A stretch of DNA of 5,104 nucleotides from Candidatus Woesearchaeota archaeon (lineage in GTDB: Archaea; Nanobdellota; Nanobdellia; Woesearchaeales; WJKL01), in contig JAHWIM010000012.1 in the NCBI GenBank assembly GCA_019322535.1, forward strand, positions 1-5,104. Reading direction: 5' to 3'. Position 1 is the first letter of the stretch. Every line of letters begins with the position of its first letter. The notes below the pieces were generated by a model. It was not told where the DNA came from, ran no database searches, and saw only the letters and a program-made list of their open reading frames with translations. The position numbers and the translations under genes were made by a program. Of the stretch, positions 1-4,314 are shown in pieces.

Positions 1-394
1 AGTCTTTAGTCATTAAAGCCATATTATCTAAAGCTAGTTTTCTACATTCTTCAACAAACTTGTCAACACCAAATTTAGGAATCTCATCTTTGTGCTTAAT
101 GCCTAATTTCTCTTCAACTTTATGAGCAGTTGGCAAACCATGCATATCATAACCAGCCCTATCCCATACATTAAATCCCCTCATTCTTTTATATCTCAAA
201 ACAGCATCTTTCATAGATTTGTTCCAAGCAGTCCCAATATGAACCTTACCAGAAGTGTAAGGGGGGCCATCTAAGAAATAGAAGTTTTCTCCTTTATTAT
301 TCTTAGCCTTAACTTTATCATAAACACTGTTTTTATTCCAATATTCCAGTATCTCAGGCTCTATCTTCAGAGCATCATAATTCCCGATTGTCAT
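1..394 (-). CDS. ileS: Isoleucyl-tRNA synthetase, N-terminal 131 residues (partial, runs off left edge)
   Basis: Class I aminoacyl-tRNA synthetase that activates isoleucine with ATP and charges tRNA-Ile in the cytoplasm. The minus-strand frame is open from the ATG at 394 to the window edge. The visible part begins with the usual 'hydrophobic-helix then EYW' entry (IEPEILEYW, residues 11-19). It continues into the nucleotide-binding signature PPYTSGKVHIGTAWN (residues 44-58), where the HIGH motif reads HIGT. Next comes WDRAGYDMHGLPTAHKVE (residues 77-94), the GxDxHGLP block typical of IleRS; the HIGT-AWN and MHGLPTAHK wording is of archaeal/eukaryotic type. The KMSKS loop, editing domain and tRNA-binding domains lie outside the window, since full proteins have about 1000 residues. 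An in-frame TAA lies 30 bases upstream of the ATG, with no other ATG between. The start is 39 bases after the stop of the FTR-like gene, and a TATA-like element suggests a separate leaderless transcript. Valyl- and leucyl-tRNA synthetases are related but fit these motifs less well. Confidence 0.95.
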   Translation of the reverse strand, partial: MTIGNYDALKIEPEILEYWNKNSVYDKVKAKNNKGENFYFLDGPPYTSGKVHIGTAWNKSMKDAVLRYKRMRGFNVWDRAGYDMHGLPTAHKVEEKLGIKHKDEIPKFGVDKFVEECRKLALDNMALMTKD

Positions 395-417
395 ATTCAG
401 CAAAGAAAAAGTTATGC

Positions 418-425
418 TTTAAAAA
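418..425 (-). promoter_or_regulatory. Putative TATA box for ileS
   Basis: On the minus strand this reads TTTTTAAA, centred about 27 bases ahead of the ileS ATG at 394. Transcription would therefore start near or at the start codon. No Shine-Dalgarno motif precedes that ATG, consistent with a leaderless mRNA. In a genome this AT-rich such a match is weak evidence on its own, and readthrough from the FTR-like gene is equally possible. Confidence 0.35.
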
Positions 426-433
426 TATTATTG

Positions 434-742
434 TTATTTCCTCAAATAAAGCCTGCACTTGCACATGCCATCATTCTTAACTTCATCTTTATGATATATA
501 CAAGGACAAATTATTTTTTTATCTTCTGCTAGTTTTCCAGTAACTCTTCTGCACGGGCAGTATAAAGCCCCATATTTCTTTAATCTGTCTAATTCACCTT
601 TAATTACAAAATCTAGAATCTTCTTATCAGGCTGCAGTTTAAAACCACAGGCTCTAGCATGCCTTCTAAAACTTTTAACAAGCTGTTTTTCAACAGGTGT
701 TTTTTCTTGAGTCTTTTTTGTTTGTTTTTTCTTTCCAACCAT
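434..742 (-). CDS. Ferredoxin:thioredoxin reductase catalytic-subunit-like Fe-S protein
   Basis: A 102-residue cytosolic protein resembling the catalytic (beta) chain of ferredoxin:thioredoxin reductase. That enzyme uses a [4Fe-4S] cluster and an adjacent disulfide to pass electrons from ferredoxin to thioredoxin-type disulfides. A lysine-rich start (residues 3-19) is followed by the family's CGFKLQPDKKILDFVI region (32-47) and KYGALYCPCR (56-65). The cysteine pattern is CPC (62-64), 14 residues, CPC (79-81), 12 residues, CKC (94-96); plant and cyanobacterial enzymes have CPC-x16-CPC-x8-CHC. By homology C62, C79, C81 and C94 would bind the cluster, and C64 and C96 would form the redox disulfide. 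The histidine between the last two cysteines is lysine here, and the spacings differ. No variable-chain gene is nearby, as is usual in archaea. The gene is divergent from the double-thioredoxin gene, a possible functional partner, although that protein probably lies outside the membrane. The ATG is supported by a TATA box at the leaderless distance. Confidence 0.85.
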   Translation of the reverse strand: MVGKKKQTKKTQEKTPVEKQLVKSFRRHARACGFKLQPDKKILDFVIKGELDRLKKYGALYCPCRRVTGKLAEDKKIICPCIYHKDEVKNDGMCKCRLYLRK

Positions 743-764
743 AAAAATTAAAGAAGATTAAAAG

Positions 765-772
765 TTTATAAA
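765..772 (-). promoter_or_regulatory. TATA box of the FTR-like gene (leaderless)
   Basis: The palindrome TTTATAAA sits with its centre about 26 bases ahead of the ATG at 742. On the minus strand it is preceded by GAAAC, a plausible purine-rich BRE. Transcription should begin at or next to the A of the ATG, and there is no Shine-Dalgarno motif in the short T-rich stretch between. Confidence 0.6.
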
Positions 773-794
773 GTTTCTTATTGTTATCAAAAAA

Positions 795-802
795 TTTATA
801 AA
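795..802 (+). promoter_or_regulatory. TATA box of the double-thioredoxin gene
   Basis: This second copy of TTTATAAA lies exactly 30 bases from the one at 765-772 and is preceded by an A-run that could serve as BRE. A start of transcription about 26 bases from its centre falls near 825. That gives a leader of about 14 bases, just long enough to carry the GGGGTG ribosome-binding motif. The 22 bases between the two boxes form the core shared by the divergent promoters. Confidence 0.55.
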
Positions 803-825
803 CCATTCACATTTCCTAAAAATTT

Positions 826-831
826 GGGGTG
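826..831 (+). promoter_or_regulatory. Shine-Dalgarno motif of the double-thioredoxin gene
   Basis: GGGGTG contains GGTG, complementary to the CACC of the archaeal 16S rRNA 3' end, and lies 7 bases ahead of the ATG at 839. It supports that start. It contrasts with the neighbouring genes, which lack such a motif. Confidence 0.55.
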
Positions 832-838
832 TTAATTT

Positions 839-1699
839 ATGGAAGAAAAAAAACATGAAGAAAAAATAAAAATAAAAAAAATAACAATGTGGCAGATTGC
901 TACTGGTGTTCTAGCGGTTCTATTAGTAATCTCAATTATAACTGATGGATTTAGTTCAACTGCTAAGCCAGCAGCTAAAAAAACAACTACAACTTCAGAA
1001 GGTTTAGTTGCAATAGCATTAAATGACGAAAGATGTGCTGAATGTGAGATTGCTCCATTAGTTGAGCAATTAAAAGGAATATTGCCAGGACTAGAAGTCC
1101 AGACTATCGACTATAGTTCAGAAGAAGGAAAAGAAATGTATGATGATTTAGAATTAAGCGCTTTGCCAGCTCTTTTATTCACAGAGGCTGTTAAAGATGA
1201 AGAAGGTTACAGTAACTTAGAAAATTTCATAGAAGAGAAAGGAGATTATCTATCCTTAAAAGTTGGAGCAAAATTTGACCCAACAAAAGAAATCTGTGAT
1301 AATGAAATTGATGATACAGGAAATAAAAAAGTTGATTGTGAAGATCCAGACTGTGAAACAAAGCTTATCTGTAATGCAGATGCTTTAGTTGAATGCACAG
1401 GATTAGATCCAGAAACAGTAATCTTCTATTATTCAACTGGCTGCCCATGGTGTCAGAAAATGAAGCCAGGAGTAGAAAATTTAGAGAAAGAAGGCTATAA
1501 ATTTTACTGGGCAGAAGGAAGTGACCCAGAAGCAGCAGAATTAATTGACAACTGCATTAAAGAACATATGACCAGCGGTGGAGTTCCGCAGTTCATATGC
1601 TTGAAAAACGGAAAAATCCAGACAGGAGCATTTGTTGATGCAGATAAAAATATGGATCAAGATGCTTTACAAGCATGGGTTGATGACTGCATAGCTTAA
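839..1699 (+). CDS. Membrane-anchored extracytoplasmic protein with two thioredoxin-like domains
   Basis: A 286-residue protein, probably a thiol-disulfide oxidoreductase acting outside the membrane. A lysine-rich cytosolic start (residues 4-14) precedes one transmembrane segment (about 17-35), so positive-inside topology puts the rest outside. A Thr/Ala/Lys linker (41-53) leads to a first thioredoxin-like domain (about 55-145) with C66-A-E-C69 and a likely cis-proline at P110 (SALP). Residues 151-178 (CDNEIDD, then DCEDPDC and a fourth Cys) match the Asp-rich 'CDNGIDDDGDGxxDCxDPDC' motif of many secreted proteins, which may bind calcium. The second domain (about 185-286) has C202-P-W-C205 and cis-proline P250 (GGVPQF), which suggests glutaredoxin/DsbA-like chemistry. 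Twelve cysteines occur in all; C239, C254 and C284 may add a structural bond. There is no lipobox. The start is set by a TATA box and GGGGTG motif. No DsbD, CcdA or VKOR partner is in the window, so whether it oxidises or isomerises disulfides cannot be told. Confidence 0.85.
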   Translation: MEEKKHEEKIKIKKITMWQIATGVLAVLLVISIITDGFSSTAKPAAKKTTTTSEGLVAIALNDERCAECEIAPLVEQLKGILPGLEVQTIDYSSEEGKEMYDDLELSALPALLFTEAVKDEEGYSNLENFIEEKGDYLSLKVGAKFDPTKEICDNEIDDTGNKKVDCEDPDCETKLICNADALVECTGLDPETVIFYYSTGCPWCQKMKPGVENLEKEGYKFYWAEGSDPEAAELIDNCIKEHMTSGGVPQFICLKNGKIQTGAFVDADKNMDQDALQAWVDDCIA

Positions 1700-1710
1700 A
1701 TCAACAACAT

Positions 1711-1718
1711 TTTTAAAT
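1711..1718 (+). promoter_or_regulatory. Putative TATA box of the Lgt-like gene
   Basis: TTTTAAAT is centred about 27 bases ahead of the ATG at 1742 in the 42-base gap after the thioredoxin gene. It would give a leaderless transcript, and no Shine-Dalgarno motif is present. The same gap holds a T-rich tract, so termination and re-initiation may both occur here. Confidence 0.4.
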
Positions 1719-1720
1719 TA

Positions 1721-1739
1721 CTTCTTTTTCTTTTTTTTA
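1721..1739 (+). terminator. T-rich tract, possible archaeal terminator
   Basis: A pyrimidine run with stretches of five and eight T residues lies 22 bases after the stop of the double-thioredoxin gene. Archaeal RNA polymerase commonly terminates at such tracts without a hairpin, and none is visible here. The tract ends just before the next start codon, so it may instead be only the initiator region of the Lgt-like gene. Confidence 0.3.
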
Positions 1740-1741
1740 TT

Positions 1742-2503
1742 ATGGCTTTACCTTATCAATCCTTTATGAGCTGGCAGTTAGGACCAATTACAATTCAATC
1801 CTATGGAGTTTTAGTTGCTTTAGCATTCTTAGTTGCAACATTATTAGCAGTAAAAGAAGCAAAAAGAAGAAGACTTGATTCTGAAAAAATCTATGGCTTA
1901 GTTATCTGGCTTATTGTTGGAGGAATATTTGGCTCTAGATTAATGTATGTTATAGGAAACTGGTCTTATTTTTTCCCTCATGATATGTTAGCTATTTTTA
2001 AAATATGGCAAGGTGGTTTAGATTGGATAGGTGGTTTTATAGGGGCTGCAGTAGCTGGATTATTGCACTTAAAATTCAATAAACTAAAACCTTGGAAATA
2101 TGCTGATGCCTGCGCTCCTTCTATTGCAATTGGTCATGCAATTGGAAGAATTGGCTGCATATTAGGAGATGGAGGTCATGTTGGCAAACTAACCACAATG
2201 CCTTGGGGTTTCTTAATAAATGGAGAGATTAGACATGTAACAGCTTGGTATGGTTTAATACTAGAATCATTCAATTTCCTTATCCTATGGAAACTCAGAA
2301 AGAAAAAATATTTTGATGGCTTCTTGCTAGCAATGTATATCTTTATCTACAGCATTGGCAGGTTTATAATAGATTTCTTTAGAGCTGATCCACTCCATTA
2401 CAGCTTAACAGCAACACAATGGATATTAATTGCCTTATTCTTAATCTCTGGTTATTTCTTATACACAAAACTAAAAAATAAAATTAAGATAAAAATAAAA
2501 TAA
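1742..2503 (+). CDS. lgt: Lgt-family membrane protein (prolipoprotein diacylglyceryl transferase homologue), variant motif
   Basis: Bacterial Lgt moves a diacylglyceryl group from phosphatidylglycerol to the lipobox cysteine of preprolipoproteins. This 253-residue protein has the multi-helix layout (about 16-37, 52-73, 84-110, 122-140, 168-184, 192-212, 224-243) and the family landmarks in order. These are SYGVLVALAF with Y21 (E. coli Y26), GGLDWIGGFIGA (91-102), GHAIGRIGC (131-139) with R136 (E. coli R143), G148 (G154), PWG (154-156), RHVTAWYGLILE (164-175), GRFIIDFFRADP (206-217) with R207 (R239), and LTATQW (222-227). Several residues differ: H103 is I96, N146 is C139, E151 lies in a GDGGHVG context, and E243 is D211. 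The GRIGC...GDG form recalls variants I know from Bacteroidetes Lgt. It is somewhat shorter than the 291-residue E. coli enzyme. The start codon is the only good one near the TATA-like box. In an archaeon the lipid donor would have to be an ether lipid, so the true reaction is uncertain. No lipobox protein is encoded in the window. Confidence 0.85.
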   Translation: MALPYQSFMSWQLGPITIQSYGVLVALAFLVATLLAVKEAKRRRLDSEKIYGLVIWLIVGGIFGSRLMYVIGNWSYFFPHDMLAIFKIWQGGLDWIGGFIGAAVAGLLHLKFNKLKPWKYADACAPSIAIGHAIGRIGCILGDGGHVGKLTTMPWGFLINGEIRHVTAWYGLILESFNFLILWKLRKKKYFDGFLLAMYIFIYSIGRFIIDFFRADPLHYSLTATQWILIALFLISGYFLYTKLKNKIKIKIK

Positions 2504-2510
2504 CAAACTT

Positions 2511-2518
2511 TTTATAAT
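2511..2518 (+). promoter_or_regulatory. Putative TATA box of the six-cysteine peptide gene
   Basis: TTTATAAT is centred about 25 bases ahead of the ATG at 2540, the distance expected for a leaderless transcript. The 36-base gap after the Lgt-like gene has no Shine-Dalgarno motif. Confidence 0.45.
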
Positions 2519-2539
2519 AAAAACTAAATATCTTTTTCT

Positions 2540-2770
2540 ATGCCAAAAAAAGAGTCAAATCAAAAACAGATTATGACATTAGTTATTCTTTTAATCTTCA
2601 TTTCATCAACAGTTGGTTTTGCAATAATGAGCTTTAGAACAGAACCAGAACAAACAGAGCAGCCATTTAAGCCATGTGTAAATAATTCAGACTGTGTCTT
2701 AATCTGCAACAACCAACCTTTATTCATAAACTGTACAGATAATATGTGCGAACAAACTGAATGTTCTTAA
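2540..2770 (+). CDS. Small membrane-anchored six-cysteine protein, function unknown
   Basis: I do not recognise this 76-residue protein. It has a polar, lysine-containing start (MPKKESNQKQ), one hydrophobic segment (about 11-32) and a Glu/Pro/Thr-rich spacer (33-44). It ends in a compact tail with six cysteines at 46, 52, 56, 65, 70 and 75 (C-x5-C-x3-C-x8-C-x4-C-x4-C). Topology should be N-in with the tail outside, where three disulfides could form. N48-N-S and N64-C-T are possible N-glycosylation sequons. The hydrophobic segment contains no cysteine, so it is not an obvious lipoprotein substrate for the neighbouring Lgt homologue. The six-cysteine tail, the TATA-like element at the leaderless distance and the clean fit between neighbours argue that it is a real gene. 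The nearby extracytoplasmic double thioredoxin is a candidate for folding its disulfides; that link is inference from position. Confidence 0.7.
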   Translation: MPKKESNQKQIMTLVILLIFISSTVGFAIMSFRTEPEQTEQPFKPCVNNSDCVLICNNQPLFINCTDNMCEQTECS

Positions 2771-3253
2771 TTATTCAAACATCTTTAGAACTTCTTTTTT
2801 TGTAACTCTTACATTTGTATAAGGGTCTTCAATGACATTTCTACCAGGAGTAAAAGTTACCTGACCATCATGAAAACCATAAAATACAGCAAGATTATCT
2901 CCGTAATCCCTATGCAAATGTAATGAAGGAATACCCATCCACTTGAGAACCCTATTATGCTCTTGAGAACCAATCCTGAGTTTTCTTCCTAACAGATTTC
3001 CTTCTTTTGCCCTTTCAACTCTATAGATATCAGGCACAGGAACAGAATGGCCAGTCCATTCCATATGTACTCCTTCTCTATAATTTCCAATTGCATAGAC
3101 TTTTTCAGGAGTAAATTCATAACTAACTTTTCCTCTGATTGTTTTTCCATCTTCTACTGTAAAAGGTACTTTTCTTTTAGGAAAAGCTAAGAATTTATTA
3201 AAATTAATTCTCACTAATTTATCACATCTTTCTTCTAAAATTTTTTGACTCAT
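2771..3253 (-). CDS. Conserved-looking hypothetical protein, 160 residues
   Basis: I cannot assign this protein to a family. It is soluble-looking, with no signal peptide or membrane helix, and has a single cysteine (C10). It is rich in alternating hydrophobic/charged segments suggestive of beta strands: FTVEDGKTIRGKVSYEF (31-47), KVYAIGNYREGVHMEW (51-66), LAVFYGFHDGQVTF (121-134). A middle part has GNLLGRKLRIGSQEHNRVLKW (85-105). Histidines at 63, 69, 99, 112, 114 and 128 and several acidic residues could in principle bind a metal, but no known motif is evident. Codon use resembles its neighbours. The start at 3253 fits a strong TATA box at leaderless distance. Its stop directly abuts the stop of the six-cysteine gene on the other strand, so the two are convergent with no spacer. 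It is divergent from the PfkB-family kinase; shared regulation is possible but not shown. Confidence 0.75.
   Translation of the reverse strand: MSQKILEERCDKLVRINFNKFLAFPKRKVPFTVEDGKTIRGKVSYEFTPEKVYAIGNYREGVHMEWTGHSVPVPDIYRVERAKEGNLLGRKLRIGSQEHNRVLKWMGIPSLHLHRDYGDNLAVFYGFHDGQVTFTPGRNVIEDPYTNVRVTKKEVLKMFE
2791..2801 (+). terminator. T-tract that could end plus-strand transcripts
   Basis: CTTC followed by seven T residues lies about 20 bases beyond the stop of the six-cysteine gene. It resembles the tract after the double-thioredoxin gene (both contain ACTTCTTTTT). It lies inside the 3' end of the minus-strand gene, where it encodes Lys-Lys, so it may be only coding sequence. Confidence 0.25.
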
Positions 3254-3272
3254 TAAACTTGATATTTTTTAG

Positions 3273-3283
3273 TTATATATAAA
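3273..3283 (-). promoter_or_regulatory. TATA box of the 160-residue hypothetical gene
   Basis: The minus strand reads TTTATATATAA, one of the best archaeal TATA matches in the window, centred 25 bases ahead of the ATG at 3253. A leaderless transcript is expected. The upstream CC on the minus strand is not BRE-like, but the box itself is strong. Confidence 0.6.
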
Positions 3284-3307
3284 GGTTCTAATTTTTATTT
3301 AGAAAAC

Positions 3308-3315
3308 TTTAAATA
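3308..3315 (+). promoter_or_regulatory. TATA box of the PfkB-family kinase gene
   Basis: TTTAAATA is preceded by GAAAAC, a plausible BRE. Transcription about 26 bases from its centre would start near 3338. That leaves a leader of about 15 bases that just contains the AGAGGT ribosome-binding motif. The 99-base region 3254-3352 thus holds two divergent promoters with about 24 bases between their boxes. Confidence 0.55.
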
Positions 3316-3340
3316 CCTTTATCCCAAATATTAAATTAAA

Positions 3341-3346
3341 AGAGGT
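3341..3346 (+). promoter_or_regulatory. Shine-Dalgarno motif of the kinase gene
   Basis: AGAGGT, including GAGGT complementary to the archaeal 16S rRNA 3' end, lies 6 bases ahead of the ATG at 3353. It fixes that start codon. Confidence 0.6.
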
Positions 3347-3352
3347 ATCTCA

Positions 3353-4309
3353 ATGTTTGACGTAATAACAATCGGCTCTGCAACAGTTGATGTATTTGCA
3401 ACTATTCCTAAAAAGTTTAAACAAATTAAATTAGGAGACAAAGTTCTTATCACAGACTTAAAGTTTGAAACAGGCGGCGGAGGATTAAACTCTGCAGTTG
3501 CTTTAAGAAAAATGGGTCTAAGAACTGCATTTCTTGGAAAAATTGGACATGATCATAATGCATTCAAGGTTCTCCATGAACTAAAAAAAGAAAAAGTAGA
3601 GGTAATAAAAACAGCTCCAGCAGAAGAAAGAACTTCATATTCATTTATCCAGCAAAGCACAAAAGAAAGAGACAGAGTAATCTACACATTCAAAGGAGCT
3701 TCTGATCATTTATCAACCAAAGAAATTGACCTAAAAAAACTAAAAACAAAATCTATTTACATGGCAACAATGCTAAAACAATCTTTCACAACATGTGAAA
3801 AGATTGCTCAATTTGCAAAAAAGAATAATATAAATCTTTTATTCAATCCAAGCACATACTTAGCAGCTCAAGGAAAAACTAAATTAAAAAAAATCCTTGA
3901 TGCAGCAACTATTTTGGTTCTCAACAAATCAGAAGCAAAACTATTACTAAAAACAAAAAACAACAACATAGACTTCTTGCTAAAATCATTAAAAAGATTA
4001 GGTCCAAAAATAATTGTAATAACAGAAGGCCCAAAAGGAATGCATGCCTACAATGGAACATATTCATACTCTATGCAGGCTTACAAAGTAAATGTTGTAA
4101 GTGTAGCAGGAGCAGGAGATGCTTTTAGTTCTGGTTTCTTAGCAGGAATCCATAAAAAACAAGATATTTCTCATGCATTAGAATTAGGAATGGCAAACGC
4201 TGCCTCTGTAATCCAATACTATGGAACAAAAAACAAATTATTAACTTATAAAGAAGCATTACAGTTCATTAAAAAACATAAAAAGAAAATTATCAAAAAA
4301 AGATTATAG
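3353..4309 (+). CDS. PfkB/ribokinase-family carbohydrate kinase
   Basis: A 318-residue cytosolic kinase that should transfer the ATP gamma-phosphate to a sugar or nucleoside hydroxyl. Family landmarks occur in order. The first strand ITIGSATVDVFA carries D13, the usual substrate-contact position. The glycine patch G41-G44 with N46 is GGGGLNSAVAL, PfkB signature 1. GASDHL (115-120) and FNPSTYL (164-170) follow, then N191-K-S-E194 (the NxxE Mg/phosphate motif), TEGPKG (224-229), and GAGD (253-256) with catalytic base D256 in SVAGAGDAFSSGF. The usual DTxGAGD (or ET/TGAGD) is SVAGAGD here, so the Asp and Thr before the glycine loop are missing. The C-terminus is strongly basic (KKHKKKIIKKRL). Length is normal for the family. 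Substrate cannot be read from sequence; ribose, fructose-type sugars or nucleosides are all possible. The gene stands alone, divergent from the hypothetical protein and convergent with the ZIP-like gene 5 bases away. The start is set by AGAGGT. Confidence 0.92.
   Translation: MFDVITIGSATVDVFATIPKKFKQIKLGDKVLITDLKFETGGGGLNSAVALRKMGLRTAFLGKIGHDHNAFKVLHELKKEKVEVIKTAPAEERTSYSFIQQSTKERDRVIYTFKGASDHLSTKEIDLKKLKTKSIYMATMLKQSFTTCEKIAQFAKKNNINLLFNPSTYLAAQGKTKLKKILDAATILVLNKSEAKLLLKTKNNNIDFLLKSLKRLGPKIIVITEGPKGMHAYNGTYSYSMQAYKVNVVSVAGAGDAFSSGFLAGIHKKQDISHALELGMANAASVIQYYGTKNKLLTYKEALQFIKKHKKKIIKKRL
4295..4301 (-). terminator. T-tract downstream of the ZIP-like gene
   Basis: On the minus strand seven T residues occur 14 bases past the stop at 4315, followed by two shorter T-runs. 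This could be a hairpin-free archaeal terminator for the membrane-protein transcript. It lies within the lysine-rich 3' end of the kinase gene (AAA codons), which explains the tract without any regulatory role. Confidence 0.3.
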
Positions 4310-4314
4310 ATTTT

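Noticed and set aside
394..434. A separate small gene or RNA between the FTR-like gene and ileS
   Set aside because: Only 39 AT-rich bases lie between them, with no open frame or visible stem; they are adequately explained as the ileS promoter region.
434..742. Zinc-ribbon or DNA-binding protein instead of an FTR-like protein
   Set aside because: Paired CPC, CPC and CKC motifs with the GFKLQPD and KYGALYCPCR context fit the FTR catalytic subunit much better than a CxxC-type zinc ribbon.
839..1699. Lipoprotein status for the double thioredoxin or the six-cysteine peptide
   Set aside because: Neither hydrophobic segment contains or is closely followed by a lipobox cysteine; the first cysteines are at residues 66 and 46.
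1742..2503. The Lgt-like gene as a sign that the contig is bacterial
   Set aside because: The IleRS type, the TATA boxes at leaderless spacing and the absence of -35/-10 promoters all point to archaea; the codon use and AT-richness of this gene match its neighbours.
2758..2777. Inverted repeat TGAAT/ATTCA spanning the convergent stops, as a shared hairpin terminator
   Set aside because: Five AT-rich base pairs around a ten-base loop are too weak, and matches of this size are expected by chance in such AT-rich DNA.
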